A stretch of DNA of 64,000 bases, from contig OZ241350.1 of assembly GCA_965200095.1 (NCBI GenBank), forward strand, positions 2,914,001-2,978,000, in the 5' to 3' direction. The DNA comes from JANQOH01 sp965200095. Its GTDB lineage: Bacteria > Pseudomonadota > Alphaproteobacteria > UBA7887. A model generated the notes under the pieces. It saw nothing but the letters and a program-made list of their open reading frames with translations, was not told the DNA's origin and did no database searches. Shown piece after piece: positions 38,280-46,504 of the stretch (position 1 is its first letter; each line of letters starts with the position of its first letter). Both the position numbers and the translations under genes were made by a program.

Positions 38280-38313
38280 GAATTCGAAACCGAACCGGCA
38301 GGGCGCGATTGCA

Positions 38314-39987
38314 ATGCACGATCTGATCATCCGCGGCGCGACGATCCATGACGGCTCGGGCGGCCCGGCGCGGCGCGGCGACCTGGCCGTTTCCGGCGGC
38401 CGCATCGCCGCTGTCGGCAACGGGGCGGGGACCGCCCGCGAGACTGTCGACGCCGACGGCCTCGCGCTCGCCCCCGGCATAATCGACATCCACACCCATT
38501 ACGACGCGCAGATCACCTGGGACCCGTGGGCCACGCCCTCGCCGGCGCTTGGCGTGACCACTGTCGTTATCGGCAATTGCGGCTTCGCCATCGCCCCGTG
38601 CCGGCCGCCCCACCGCGACATGGTCGCGCGCAATCTCTGCAATGTCGAAGGCATGTCCATCGACGCGCTGCGCGCGGGCGTGCGCTGGAACTTCCAGACG
38701 ATCCCCGAATATCTCGACGCCATCGAGAGCGCCGGCTCCGGGCCGAACATCGCCGCTTACGTGGGCCACTCGGCGGTGCGCACCTGGGTCATGGGCGAGG
38801 CGGCGACCGAACGCGCCGCGACCGCGGAGGAAGTGGCCGAAATGGCCGACATCGTGCGCGGCGGCATGGCCGCCGGGGCCATAGGCTTCGCCACCTCCAC
38901 TTTCGAGGGCCACAATGGCGACGGCGGCGTGCCCATGCCCTCGCTCTGCGCCGGCGAAAGCGAAATCGGCGCGCTCGTCTCCGCCATGGCCGAATCGGGG
39001 CGCGGCGTGTTCATGCTCACCCGCGGCGGCAAGACGACCCTCGACGCGCTGGAGCGCATCGCCGCGGAGTCGGGCCGTCCGGCGGTCGTCGCCGCGCTCC
39101 TGCACGACCACACCAAACCCGACGACACCGACCGCGCGCTGGAGCGCATCGCCGAGGCCAACGCGCGCGGACGGGAGATGTACGGTCAGGTGTCGTGCTG
39201 CCCGCTGACCATCGAGTTCACGCTGCGCAACGCCTATCTGATGGAGTCCTACGCCGCCTGGCGCCCGGCGATGGAGGCGCGCGGCGACGCCCTGAAGGCG
39301 GTCTACGCCGACCCGGAATTCCGCGCCGCCGTGAAGGCCGAGCTGGAGAATCATGACGGCTTGCGCCTCTTCAACGGCGACTGGTCGCGCATCGCCGTCG
39401 CGGCGGCGGGGACGCCGGAGACGGCGGATGCGGAAGGGCGCAGCATCGCCGAACTCGCCGAGGCCGCCGGCGCGCACCCGCTCGACCGTTTCCTCGACCT
39501 TGGCCTCGCCGACGGCCTCGACACCCTCTTCGTATCGGCCCTGCTCAATTCCGACGAGGAGGCCGTGGGGCGGATGATCGTCCACCCCAACAGCACCGTC
39601 GCGCTGTCGGACGCGGGCGCGCATCTCACTTTCTTCTGCGACGCCGGCTTCGGCCCCCATCTCTACGGTCACTGGGTCCGCGACAAGGGCGTGTTGAGCC
39701 TGGAGGAAGCGGTGCACCGCATGACCGGGCGCCAGGCGGACATTTTCCGCATCGGCGACCGCGGGCGGCTGGCGCCGGGCAATTGGGCGGACCTCATGCT
39801 GTTCGACCCCGACCGCATCGCGCGCACGCCGAACCGGCGCGTCCACGACCTGCCGGGCGGAGCGAGTCGTCTGGTCGGCGGCGCCGAGGGCCTGCACGGC
39901 GTCTGGATCAACGGCGCCAGGGTGGTCGACGAAGGCGGCTTCGGCGGCGGCGCGAACCTGCCGGGACGGTTGATCCGCGCCCATTGA
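38314..39987 (+). CDS. N-acyl-D-amino-acid deacylase-like amidohydrolase (copy 2)
   Basis: A 557-residue paralogue of the enzyme at 32630-34348, with the same landmarks: LIIRGATIHDGSG, GIIDIHTHYDAQ (metal site), GVTTVVIGNCGFAIAPC, GHSAVRTWVMG, ALSDAGAHLTFF and WADLMLFDPDRI. It starts at ATG 38314. Sequence identity with copy 1 is moderate, so this looks like an old duplication or independent acquisition rather than a recent one. It is followed after 81 bases by a LarA-like gene. The substrate is unknown. Confidence 0.85.
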   Translation: MHDLIIRGATIHDGSGGPARRGDLAVSGGRIAAVGNGAGTARETVDADGLALAPGIIDIHTHYDAQITWDPWATPSPALGVTTVVIGNCGFAIAPCRPPHRDMVARNLCNVEGMSIDALRAGVRWNFQTIPEYLDAIESAGSGPNIAAYVGHSAVRTWVMGEAATERAATAEEVAEMADIVRGGMAAGAIGFATSTFEGHNGDGGVPMPSLCAGESEIGALVSAMAESGRGVFMLTRGGKTTLDALERIAAESGRPAVVAALLHDHTKPDDTDRALERIAEANARGREMYGQVSCCPLTIEFTLRNAYLMESYAAWRPAMEARGDALKAVYADPEFRAAVKAELENHDGLRLFNGDWSRIAVAAAGTPETADAEGRSIAELAEAAGAHPLDRFLDLGLADGLDTLFVSALLNSDEEAVGRMIVHPNSTVALSDAGAHLTFFCDAGFGPHLYGHWVRDKGVLSLEEAVHRMTGRQADIFRIGDRGRLAPGNWADLMLFDPDRIARTPNRRVHDLPGGASRLVGGAEGLHGVWINGARVVDEGGFGGGANLPGRLIRAH

Positions 39988-40068
39988 CCGCCTAGGCTGC
40001 CGTCCTCGCGTTCCGCGCGGTCGCGGAGCGACGGCGGGACGGACACGGGACCGGAGAGGAGGCGCGTC

Positions 40069-41352
40069 ATGCTCGATCAGGCCCGGATCAACATCGCGGG
40101 AGGGCTGGACTTCGACCTGCCGCGGATGGCGCGCGCGCGCCAGAGTTTCGAGCGCCGCAAACTCGACGATGTCGCCGCTGCGGTAACGGGCGAACTCGCC
40201 CGGCCCGAAATCGCCGCGAAGATCGAACCCGGCGCCCGCATCGCCGTCGGCGTCGGCAGCCGCGGCGTCAACAACCTTCAGGCGGCGGTGCGCGCGACGG
40301 TCAAGGCCCTGCGCGAGCGCGGCGCGCAGCCCTTCGTCTTCCCGGCGATGGGGAGCCATGGCGGCGGGACCGCCGAAGGCCAGCGCCGCATCCTCGCCGG
40401 CTACGGCGTCACCGAGAACGAAATCGGCGCGCCCGTCGAGGCGAGCATGGACACGGTCGTCGTGGCGCGGATGGACGACGGCGCGCCCCTGCACATGGAC
40501 CGCCTCGCCAACGAGGCCGACGGCGTCGTGCTGGTCAACCGGATCAAGCCGCACACCAGTTTCCGCGGTCCGATCGAGAGCGGCATCTGCAAGATGATCA
40601 TCATCGGCATGGGCAAGATCAACGGCGCCTCGGCCTTCCACGGCGGCTACGAGATGACCGATTTCGGCAAGGTCCTGCCCCCCGCCGCGCAGGCCGTCAT
40701 CGACAACAGCCGCTTCCTCTTCGGATTGGGGCTGGTCGAGGACGCTTTCGACGACACCGCGCATGTCGAGGCGATCCTCGGCGAAAACCTGGTCTCCCGC
40801 GAGACCGAACTCCAGACCCTCGCCAAATCGCTGATGGCGCGCATTTATATCGAGGACATCGACGTGCTGATCGTCGACGAGATCGGCAAGGAGATATCCG
40901 GCGCCGGCGCCGACCCGAACGTGATCGGCAGCACCGGGCGCGCGCAGGAGGGCTTCGAACTGCCGCGCGTGAAGAAAATCGTGATGCTCGACCTCACCGA
41001 CGCCACCAAGGGCAACGCCGCGGGCATCGGCAGCGCCGACGTGATCACCTCGCGGCTCTACAGGCGCATCGACTTCGGCGTGACCTACGCCAACATCGTC
41101 ACCAGCACCTATCTCTCGGGCGGGGCGATACCGATCCCCATGCGCACCGAGGGCGAGGCGGTTCGCCTGGCGGTCAAGACCCTGATCGGCATCGAGCCGA
41201 AGGACGCGCGCATCGTGCGCATCCGGAACACGCTGGCGCTGGGCGAGATCGGCGTGTCCGAAGCGCTGTTCGACGAGGTCCGCGCGCACGACCGCATGGA
41301 ACTCGCGGGCGAGCCGACGGAAATCGCTCTCGATATCGCCCGGGCGGCCTGA
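40069..41352 (+). CDS. LarA-like (lactate racemase domain, DUF2088) protein
   Basis: A 427-residue protein. The N-terminal segment (IAVGVGSRGVNNL, FPAMGSHGGGTAEGQ, GYGVTENEIGAPV) is that of the LarA/DUF2088 N-terminal domain. It lacks clear nickel-pincer lysine and histidine signatures of true lactate racemase, though RIKPHTSFRGPIESG and GSRGV suggest a related active site. ATG 40069 follows a weak GAGGAGG. Members of this group next to D-amino-acid or hydroxy-acid enzymes may racemise or isomerise a hydroxy acid; the reaction is not known. Confidence 0.65.
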   Translation: MLDQARINIAGGLDFDLPRMARARQSFERRKLDDVAAAVTGELARPEIAAKIEPGARIAVGVGSRGVNNLQAAVRATVKALRERGAQPFVFPAMGSHGGGTAEGQRRILAGYGVTENEIGAPVEASMDTVVVARMDDGAPLHMDRLANEADGVVLVNRIKPHTSFRGPIESGICKMIIIGMGKINGASAFHGGYEMTDFGKVLPPAAQAVIDNSRFLFGLGLVEDAFDDTAHVEAILGENLVSRETELQTLAKSLMARIYIEDIDVLIVDEIGKEISGAGADPNVIGSTGRAQEGFELPRVKKIVMLDLTDATKGNAAGIGSADVITSRLYRRIDFGVTYANIVTSTYLSGGAIPIPMRTEGEAVRLAVKTLIGIEPKDARIVRIRNTLALGEIGVSEALFDEVRAHDRMELAGEPTEIALDIARAA

Positions 41353-41400
41353 CCGGCGCCGAACGGTCGGGATTCGCCCGGCGTCGCGCCGGCACCGGGA

Positions 41401-42087
41401 TCACGGGTCGAGCAACAGGGTTTCGGCGCCGGCGAGACCGGGGTCGCCGTGGGAGGCGGCGACGACGATCCCGCCGGCCGCGCGGTGCTCGGTCATGACC
41501 GCGGCAAGCGCCGCCGCTGCGCCGCGGTCGAGGCCAGCCTCCGGTTCGTCGAGCAGCCAGACGGGCGCCGGGGCGGCGACGAGGCGCGCCAGGGCGACGC
41601 GGCGCCGCTGCCCGGCGGACAGGAAGCGCGCCGGGGAATCGGCCAGCGCCGCCAGGCCGAACGCCTCCAGCGCCGCGCCCACCCGCAGGGCGGAGCCGTC
41701 GCCGCCGCCCATCCGCGCCTGGAAGGCGACGTTCTCCGCCACGGTAAGCAGCGGCTTTACCGCGTCGCGGTGGCCGACATAGCGCATCTCGCGGCCCCAC
41801 TCCTCGCGGTCCGCGCGCACGTCCCGCCCGCGCCAGAGAACGGCGCCGGCGGCCGGCGGCGCCAGCCCCGCGACCAGGCGGAGAAGGCTGGTCTTGCCGC
41901 TGCCGTTGGCGCCGCGCACGATCAGCGCCCCGCTCTGGCGGACACGGAGATCGAGGCCGGAAAACAGGAGGCGCTCGCCGCGCCGGCAGGCGAGCCCGTG
42001 TCCCGTCAGTTCGGCGACGGCGACGATGGCCGCGGTCTCACGGCCAGCCGGGACGGTCCATGCCGAACATGTTGTCGACGCGGACAT
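41401..42087 (-). CDS. ccmA: CcmA-like ABC transporter ATP-binding protein
   Basis: About 200 residues of core ATPase: Walker A GANGSGKTS, Q/H-loop region, the signature FLSAGQRRR (CcmA-type variant of LSGGQ), Walker B VWLLDEPEAGLD and a switch His in ASHGDPG. The small size, YVGHRDAVKPLLTVAENV and DLRVRQSGALIVRGANG pattern match cytochrome c maturation CcmA. The start is unsure: the frame is open to ATG 42117, ATG 42087 is next, and homologues would start near ELTGHGLACRRGERL (about 42015), where no ATG or GTG exists. ccmB and ccmC do not follow, so it is an orphan here. Its upstream end overlaps the flavin reductase gene. Confidence 0.78.
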   Translation of the reverse strand: MSASTTCSAWTVPAGRETAAIVAVAELTGHGLACRRGERLLFSGLDLRVRQSGALIVRGANGSGKTSLLRLVAGLAPPAAGAVLWRGRDVRADREEWGREMRYVGHRDAVKPLLTVAENVAFQARMGGGDGSALRVGAALEAFGLAALADSPARFLSAGQRRRVALARLVAAPAPVWLLDEPEAGLDRGAAAALAAVMTEHRAAGGIVVAASHGDPGLAGAETLLLDP

Positions 42088-42664
42088 AGTCGCGATAGCC
42101 GAGCCGGCCGATGACATCGAGCCGGTCGAAGCGCACCATCCCGTCCTCGATCGCCCGATCGGCGATGTGAATGCCCTTGACCTCGCCGAACACCACCGTG
42201 TTGGGGTGTTCCGGGTCGGCGCTGGGGAGCGTCGTTATGCTCACCAGCGCGCATTCCAGGTGGACCGGACTTTCGGCCACCCGCGGCGGTCGGACCAGAA
42301 CGGAGGGTTCGGCGGCCAGCCCCGCGAGCGCGAATTCGTCGACCTCCGCCGGCGCGGGCGCGGCGCTGGCGTTCATCGCCTCGCGCAGTTTCCATGTCGC
42401 CATGTTGACGACGAACTCCCCCGTCGCGCGGATGTTCGAGACCGTGTCCTTGAAGCGCCCGCCCGGTTGCGGGCCGGTGGTCGCGAACATGACCTGGGGC
42501 GGGCGGTAGGCGACTCCGTTGAAGAACGAATAGGGCGCCAGATTGACGGTGCCCTTCGCGTCCAGCGACGATATCCAGCCGATGGGGCGCGGCACGATGA
42601 GGGCGTTGAACGGATCGTGGGCGAGCTTGTGAGGCTCGCCGGCGCGGTAGAACACGCGGCTCAC
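42038..42664 (-). CDS. Flavin reductase-like domain protein (FMN-binding split barrel)
   Basis: A 208-residue protein of the flavin reductase-like/DIM6 type: IVPRPIGWISSLDAKGTVNLAPYSFFNGVAYRPPQVMF is the typical N-terminal barrel with the FMN phosphate-binding region, followed by FVVNMATWKLREAMN and ECALVSI. It probably binds FMN and acts as a flavin or flavin-dependent reductase in the cytoplasm. GTG 42664 overlaps the stop of the M16 protease gene by four bases (GTGA), which argues for this start. It is the last or next-to-last gene of the ileS-lspA-M16 run. Confidence 0.83.
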   Translation of the reverse strand: MSRVFYRAGEPHKLAHDPFNALIVPRPIGWISSLDAKGTVNLAPYSFFNGVAYRPPQVMFATTGPQPGGRFKDTVSNIRATGEFVVNMATWKLREAMNASAAPAPAEVDEFALAGLAAEPSVLVRPPRVAESPVHLECALVSITTLPSADPEHPNTVVFGEVKGIHIADRAIEDGMVRFDRLDVIGRLGYRDYVRVDNMFGMDRPGWP

Positions 42665-44007
42665 TCCCCTCCGGCGGTCGTGTCGGTCAGGCCGGCGGGT
42701 TCGCCCACGGCGACGACGAGGAAAGATTCGGGGGCGATGAGCGCGCGGGCGACGCGCGCGATGTCCTCGCGGGTCACGGCGTCGATGAGAGCGGCGCGGC
42801 GGTCCAGATAGTCGACGCCGAGGTCGGCGATCTGCATCCCCACCAGAATGGCGGCCACTTCGCCGTTCGAGTCGAGGCGCAGCGGGAACGAGCCGTTGAT
42901 GTAGGTCTTCGCGTCGGCGAGTTCCCCGGCGCTCACGCCTTCGTCGCGCATCCGCTCGAATTCGGCGCGGACCAGCGCGAGGGCGTCGGCGGCCCGGTCG
43001 TTGCGCGTCGCCACGCCGCCGAGATAGAGGCCGGCGCGGTCGAGCGGCGCGAGATAGCTGTACACCGCGTAGGCGAGCCCGCGCTTCTCGCGCACCTCGC
43101 GGTAAAGGCGCGAGGTGAAGCCGCCGCCGCCCAGGATCTGGTTCATCGTCCAGGCCGCGTAATAGTCGGGGTCGTCGCGCTTCAGGCCGCGCTGGCCCCA
43201 CAGGATGACGGTCTGCGGCTGCGCCAGCGGCTCGACGAAAACGCGGCCCCCGGTCGCCGGAACGGTTTCGGGGACATCGAAAGGAGGCCCGGCCGCCGGC
43301 AGCGCGCCGAAGGCGGAGTCGAGCAGTTCGCCGAGCTCGGCCGCGCCGATGTCTCCCGCCGCGCCGACGATGAGGCGGTCGCGCGCAAAGCGGTCGCGCG
43401 CGAAGGCGGCGAGGTCGGCGCGGTCGATCGCCCGCACGCCCTCCGGGGCGCCGCCGGACGGGCGCGCGTAAGGGTGATCGGCGAACGCCGCGCGATACCA
43501 GGCGCGCCGGGCGATCGCGTTCGCGTCCGTCGTCTCGCGCTCGAGGCGGCGCAGCAGCTGACTCCGCACGCGCGCCACCGCGTCGGCGTCGAAGCGCGGA
43601 CGCGACAGCGCCAGCGACAGCAACGCGACGGCGCGCTCGCGCCGTTCGCTCAGCGTTTGCAGCGAGCCGCCGAATTCGTCGAGACCGGTATCGAAGCGCA
43701 GGCGGACCGCGTTGTCCTCCAGCGCCGTCTGAAAGGCGAGGGCGTCGAGGTCGCCGGCGCCCTCGTCGAGCAGCCCCGACGCCAGCTCGGCCAGCCCCTC
43801 CTTGCCGGGCGGGTCGAGCCGGCTGCCGCCGCGAAAGGCGAAGCGCAGCGACAGCATGGGAACCGAGCGCTCCTCGACCAGCCAGGCTTCGACGCCGCCA
43901 GGGCTGACGACGCGCTGGACATCGACGGCGGCGGCCGGAGCGGCGGCGAGGGCGAAGACGGCAAGGGCGAAAACCGGCGCCTGCCGGGCGGGGAGGGACG
44001 CGCTCAC
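42661..44007 (-). CDS. M16 family peptidase-like protein, non-catalytic partner
   Basis: A 448-residue exported M16-fold protein. GTG 44007 is followed by a signal peptide (about residues 10-27, ending AAPAAA-VDV). Where active members carry HXXEH, this one reads GLAELASGLLDEG, so it lacks the zinc site. The R/Y pair typical of the partner subunit (LGGGGFTSRLYREVREKRGLAYAVYSY) is present. It overlaps the catalytic M16 gene by four bases, and the two probably form a periplasmic heterodimer as in other bacterial M16 pairs. Confidence 0.88.
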   Translation of the reverse strand: MSASLPARQAPVFALAVFALAAAPAAAVDVQRVVSPGGVEAWLVEERSVPMLSLRFAFRGGSRLDPPGKEGLAELASGLLDEGAGDLDALAFQTALEDNAVRLRFDTGLDEFGGSLQTLSERRERAVALLSLALSRPRFDADAVARVRSQLLRRLERETTDANAIARRAWYRAAFADHPYARPSGGAPEGVRAIDRADLAAFARDRFARDRLIVGAAGDIGAAELGELLDSAFGALPAAGPPFDVPETVPATGGRVFVEPLAQPQTVILWGQRGLKRDDPDYYAAWTMNQILGGGGFTSRLYREVREKRGLAYAVYSYLAPLDRAGLYLGGVATRNDRAADALALVRAEFERMRDEGVSAGELADAKTYINGSFPLRLDSNGEVAAILVGMQIADLGVDYLDRRAALIDAVTREDIARVARALIAPESFLVVAVGEPAGLTDTTAGGE

Positions 44008-45389
44008 GGTCCCGCCTCCCCTTCCTCGCCGGCGCCTTCGGGCAGGAGCAGCGCCGTCACCGAGCGTTCGGGCGCGAGGACCGCGGCGCCGGCGGCGACT
44101 GCGCGCGCGCCGGTGACCGCCTGCGCCTCGGCGGGCCAGCGCTCGACATCCTCGACCGTCAGACCGGTCGCCAGGGAAGCGCCGAAGATGCGCCCCATGG
44201 TTTCCAGCCGGTCGCGCGAATAAACGGTGGAGGCGTGGATGCCGAACTTCGCTCTCTCGAGTTCCTCGTCGGTCACGCCGCCCTCGAGCAAACGAGAGAT
44301 TTCGGCGTCCACCGCAGCCTCGACGGCGGCGATCTCCGCCTCGGGCTTCGGCGAGACGTGTATTACGAAACGCGCCGAGTCGAGACCCGTGCCGGAATAC
44401 CAGGCGCCGGCGCCGGTCGCGACGCCGCTCTCGACGACGAGGCTGCGATACAGGCGGCTCGTCGCCCCGCCGCCGAGAACGGTGGCGAACACATCGAGCG
44501 GCGCCGCGATCCCGTCGGGGTCGGCGGCGTAGCTCGGCGCCAGATAGCTGCGCGACCACTCGCGGTCGGTCACCCGGGGGTGGCTCATGACGAGCCGCCG
44601 GGCGGCGCGGTGCGGCGGTTCGGCCGGGCGGATGCGGGGCGGGACGGGACGGGACGGGACCTCGCCATAGGTCGCCTCGGCGAGCGCGCGCAGCGCCTCG
44701 GGGTCCACGTCGCCGGCGACGACGACCGCCGCGTTGTTGGGCGCGTACCGGGCGCGGTAGAAATCGCGCGCATCGTCCGGCGCCCAGGCGCGGATCTCGT
44801 GCTCCCAGCCGACCGTCGGCAGGCCGTAGGGGTGGTTCAGATAGTGCGCCGCGGCGACCTGTTCGCGCAGCAGCGCGCCGGGGCGGTTGTCCACCCGGCC
44901 GCGGCGTTCTTCGAGGACCACCTGGCGTTCGGTGTGGAAGTGCTCGTCGCTGAAGGCGAGATTGGCCATGCGATCGGCCTCGAGGCGCATCACCAGCTCC
45001 AGGCGGTCGGCCGCGATGTTCTGGTAATATCCCGTATAATCCTGGGAGGTGAAGGCGTTCTCGTTGCCGCCGTTGCGCGCGACGATGTCCGAAAATGCGC
45101 CGTCCGGCGCCGTTTCCGTGCCCTTGAACATGAGATGTTCGAGCATGTGGGCGATGCCCGACAGGCCGGGCGGTTCGTCGGCGGCGCCGGCCTTGTACCA
45201 GACCGCGTGGTGAACCAGCGGCGCCCGGCGGTTGGGGATGACGACGACCTGCAACCCGTTGTCGAGGACGAAGCTCCGCGACCCGAAGGTCTGTCCGGGC
45301 TCGGACAGGGGCGAGGTCCCGGCGTCCGCCGCCGCGGCGAACATTGCGAGGAGTGCGAAGACGGCCGCAGCGGCGCCGGTTCCGGACAT
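44004..45389 (-). CDS. M16 family zinc peptidase, catalytic subunit
   Basis: A 461-residue exported metallopeptidase (pitrilysin family). A signal peptide (about 1-24) precedes the inverted zinc motif HMLEH (81-85), with the distal Glu in LEADRMANL and further downstream EERRGRVD. ATG 45389 is preferred over ATG 45395 because AGGA then stands at normal spacing. The next gene encodes the non-catalytic partner. It probably digests peptides in the periplasm. Confidence 0.9.
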   Translation of the reverse strand: MSGTGAAAAVFALLAMFAAAADAGTSPLSEPGQTFGSRSFVLDNGLQVVVIPNRRAPLVHHAVWYKAGAADEPPGLSGIAHMLEHLMFKGTETAPDGAFSDIVARNGGNENAFTSQDYTGYYQNIAADRLELVMRLEADRMANLAFSDEHFHTERQVVLEERRGRVDNRPGALLREQVAAAHYLNHPYGLPTVGWEHEIRAWAPDDARDFYRARYAPNNAAVVVAGDVDPEALRALAEATYGEVPSRPVPPRIRPAEPPHRAARRLVMSHPRVTDREWSRSYLAPSYAADPDGIAAPLDVFATVLGGGATSRLYRSLVVESGVATGAGAWYSGTGLDSARFVIHVSPKPEAEIAAVEAAVDAEISRLLEGGVTDEELERAKFGIHASTVYSRDRLETMGRIFGASLATGLTVEDVERWPAEAQAVTGARAVAAGAAVLAPERSVTALLLPEGAGEEGEAGP

Positions 45390-45431
45390 GCGCATCCTTT
45401 CGCGGGGGGAGCGGGCGCTCCGCCGCCCCGT

Positions 45432-46007
45432 CTAGAAGGGGTTGATGCTTTCCAGCGGCCCGCGCTCGCGGGGGACGATCACGGGCGTGTCGCCCTCGGT
45501 TGCGGGGCGCCCCGCCTCGGCGTTCTCGCGCAGGCGTTCGGCCTCGCCGACGGCGTCCACCGTCACGCCTCCGGGCGCCGACGACTCCCAGAACATCAGG
45601 TCGTCGATGAAACCCGGGTCGTCGGCGGCGAAGACCGAGGCTTCGCGGTTGACGACGGCGCGGATGCCCGGGTCGGCGTCGCCCGCGCCGGCCATTTCGA
45701 GTAGGCTTCGTTCGCCGGCGGTTCCCGCCGTCGCCGCCGGCAGTTCTTCCGCCGCTTCCGGCCCCAGCACCAGTTCCGCGGCGGCGTCGCGCGCCGCGCG
45801 CTCCTGCGGGCGGGGCGCTCCCGGCGCCGGGGGCCGCAAGTCGAAATCGGGCGGGATCTCGAGAGGCGCCTGCTCGACCACGCGGGTTTCGTCCGGGGCC
45901 CGCCTGTCGAGGCCGAGAGAACGCGAGACCGATTCGCCGCAACCCGCCAGCGCCGCCGCCAGGCCGCAGGCCAGCAGCGCCGTTGCCGTTTTCCGCCAGT
46001 GCTTCAT
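45432..46007 (-). CDS. DUF3035-like lipoprotein
   Basis: A 191-residue envelope lipoprotein. Signal and lipobox LAGCGES end near residue 23, then LGLDRRAPDE and IPPDFDLRPPAPGAPRPQE, the segment conserved in the DUF3035 proteins of alphaproteobacteria, and an acidic, low-complexity C-terminal part. It starts at ATG 46007, overlapping the stop of lspA (ATGA), so it is translated with the peptidase that processes lipoprotein signals. Function unknown. Confidence 0.82.
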   Translation of the reverse strand: MKHWRKTATALLACGLAAALAGCGESVSRSLGLDRRAPDETRVVEQAPLEIPPDFDLRPPAPGAPRPQERAARDAAAELVLGPEAAEELPAATAGTAGERSLLEMAGAGDADPGIRAVVNREASVFAADDPGFIDDLMFWESSAPGGVTVDAVGEAERLRENAEAGRPATEGDTPVIVPRERGPLESINPF

Positions 46008-46504
46008 AGCCGCCTGTCCCTGTCCGCCGCGGCGCGGCGCGACTCCCGCACCGAACCGATCAAGGCGCCGGCGACGCCGATGACGATCGCCGAGTCCGCC
46101 ACGTTGAATGCCGGCCAATGATAGCCGAAAGCGTGAAAATCGAGGAAATCGAAAACCGCGCCCGATGTCACGCGGTCCGCCACATTGCCGACCGCGCCGC
46201 CGATCGTCAGGCCGAGCGCCGCCGCCGTAAAACGGTCGTCCGCGCTCTTCAGCCAGGCGACGAGAATACAGACGACGCTCAGGGAAAAGACCGCCAGAGC
46301 CCACGGCGCGATGCCCGACATCATGCCGAAACCGACGCCGTGATTACGCACGTGAACGAGGTTGAAGAAACCGGTGACGGTCCATTCGCTGCCCGGCCAC
46401 GGCAGCAAGGCGAGCATGAGCGTTTTCACCGCCTGGTCGACGAAGACGACGACCGCCGAGAGCATCAGGCCGAAACGCAGATGCATGGCGTTCGCCGGGC
46501 TCAC
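46004..46504 (-). CDS. lspA: Lipoprotein signal peptidase (signal peptidase II)
   Basis: A 166-residue inner-membrane aspartyl protease with four membrane spans that cleaves prolipoprotein signals. The two catalytic Asp lie in GNVADRV and FNVADSAIVIG, and VRNHGVGFGM is the conserved N-terminal periplasmic loop. GTG 46504 is chosen because it overlaps the ileS stop (GTGA), as many pairs in this window do; ATG 46486 is an alternative that shortens the protein by six residues. The order ileS-lspA is common in proteobacteria. Confidence 0.93.
   Translation of the reverse strand: MSPANAMHLRFGLMLSAVVVFVDQAVKTLMLALLPWPGSEWTVTGFFNLVHVRNHGVGFGMMSGIAPWALAVFSLSVVCILVAWLKSADDRFTAAALGLTIGGAVGNVADRVTSGAVFDFLDFHAFGYHWPAFNVADSAIVIGVAGALIGSVRESRRAAADRDRRL

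Noticed and set aside
44007..45942. The upstream extension of the second M16 frame (645 extra codons)
   Set aside because: Arg-rich shadow of the catalytic M16 gene; the real start is GTG 44007, overlapping its stop.
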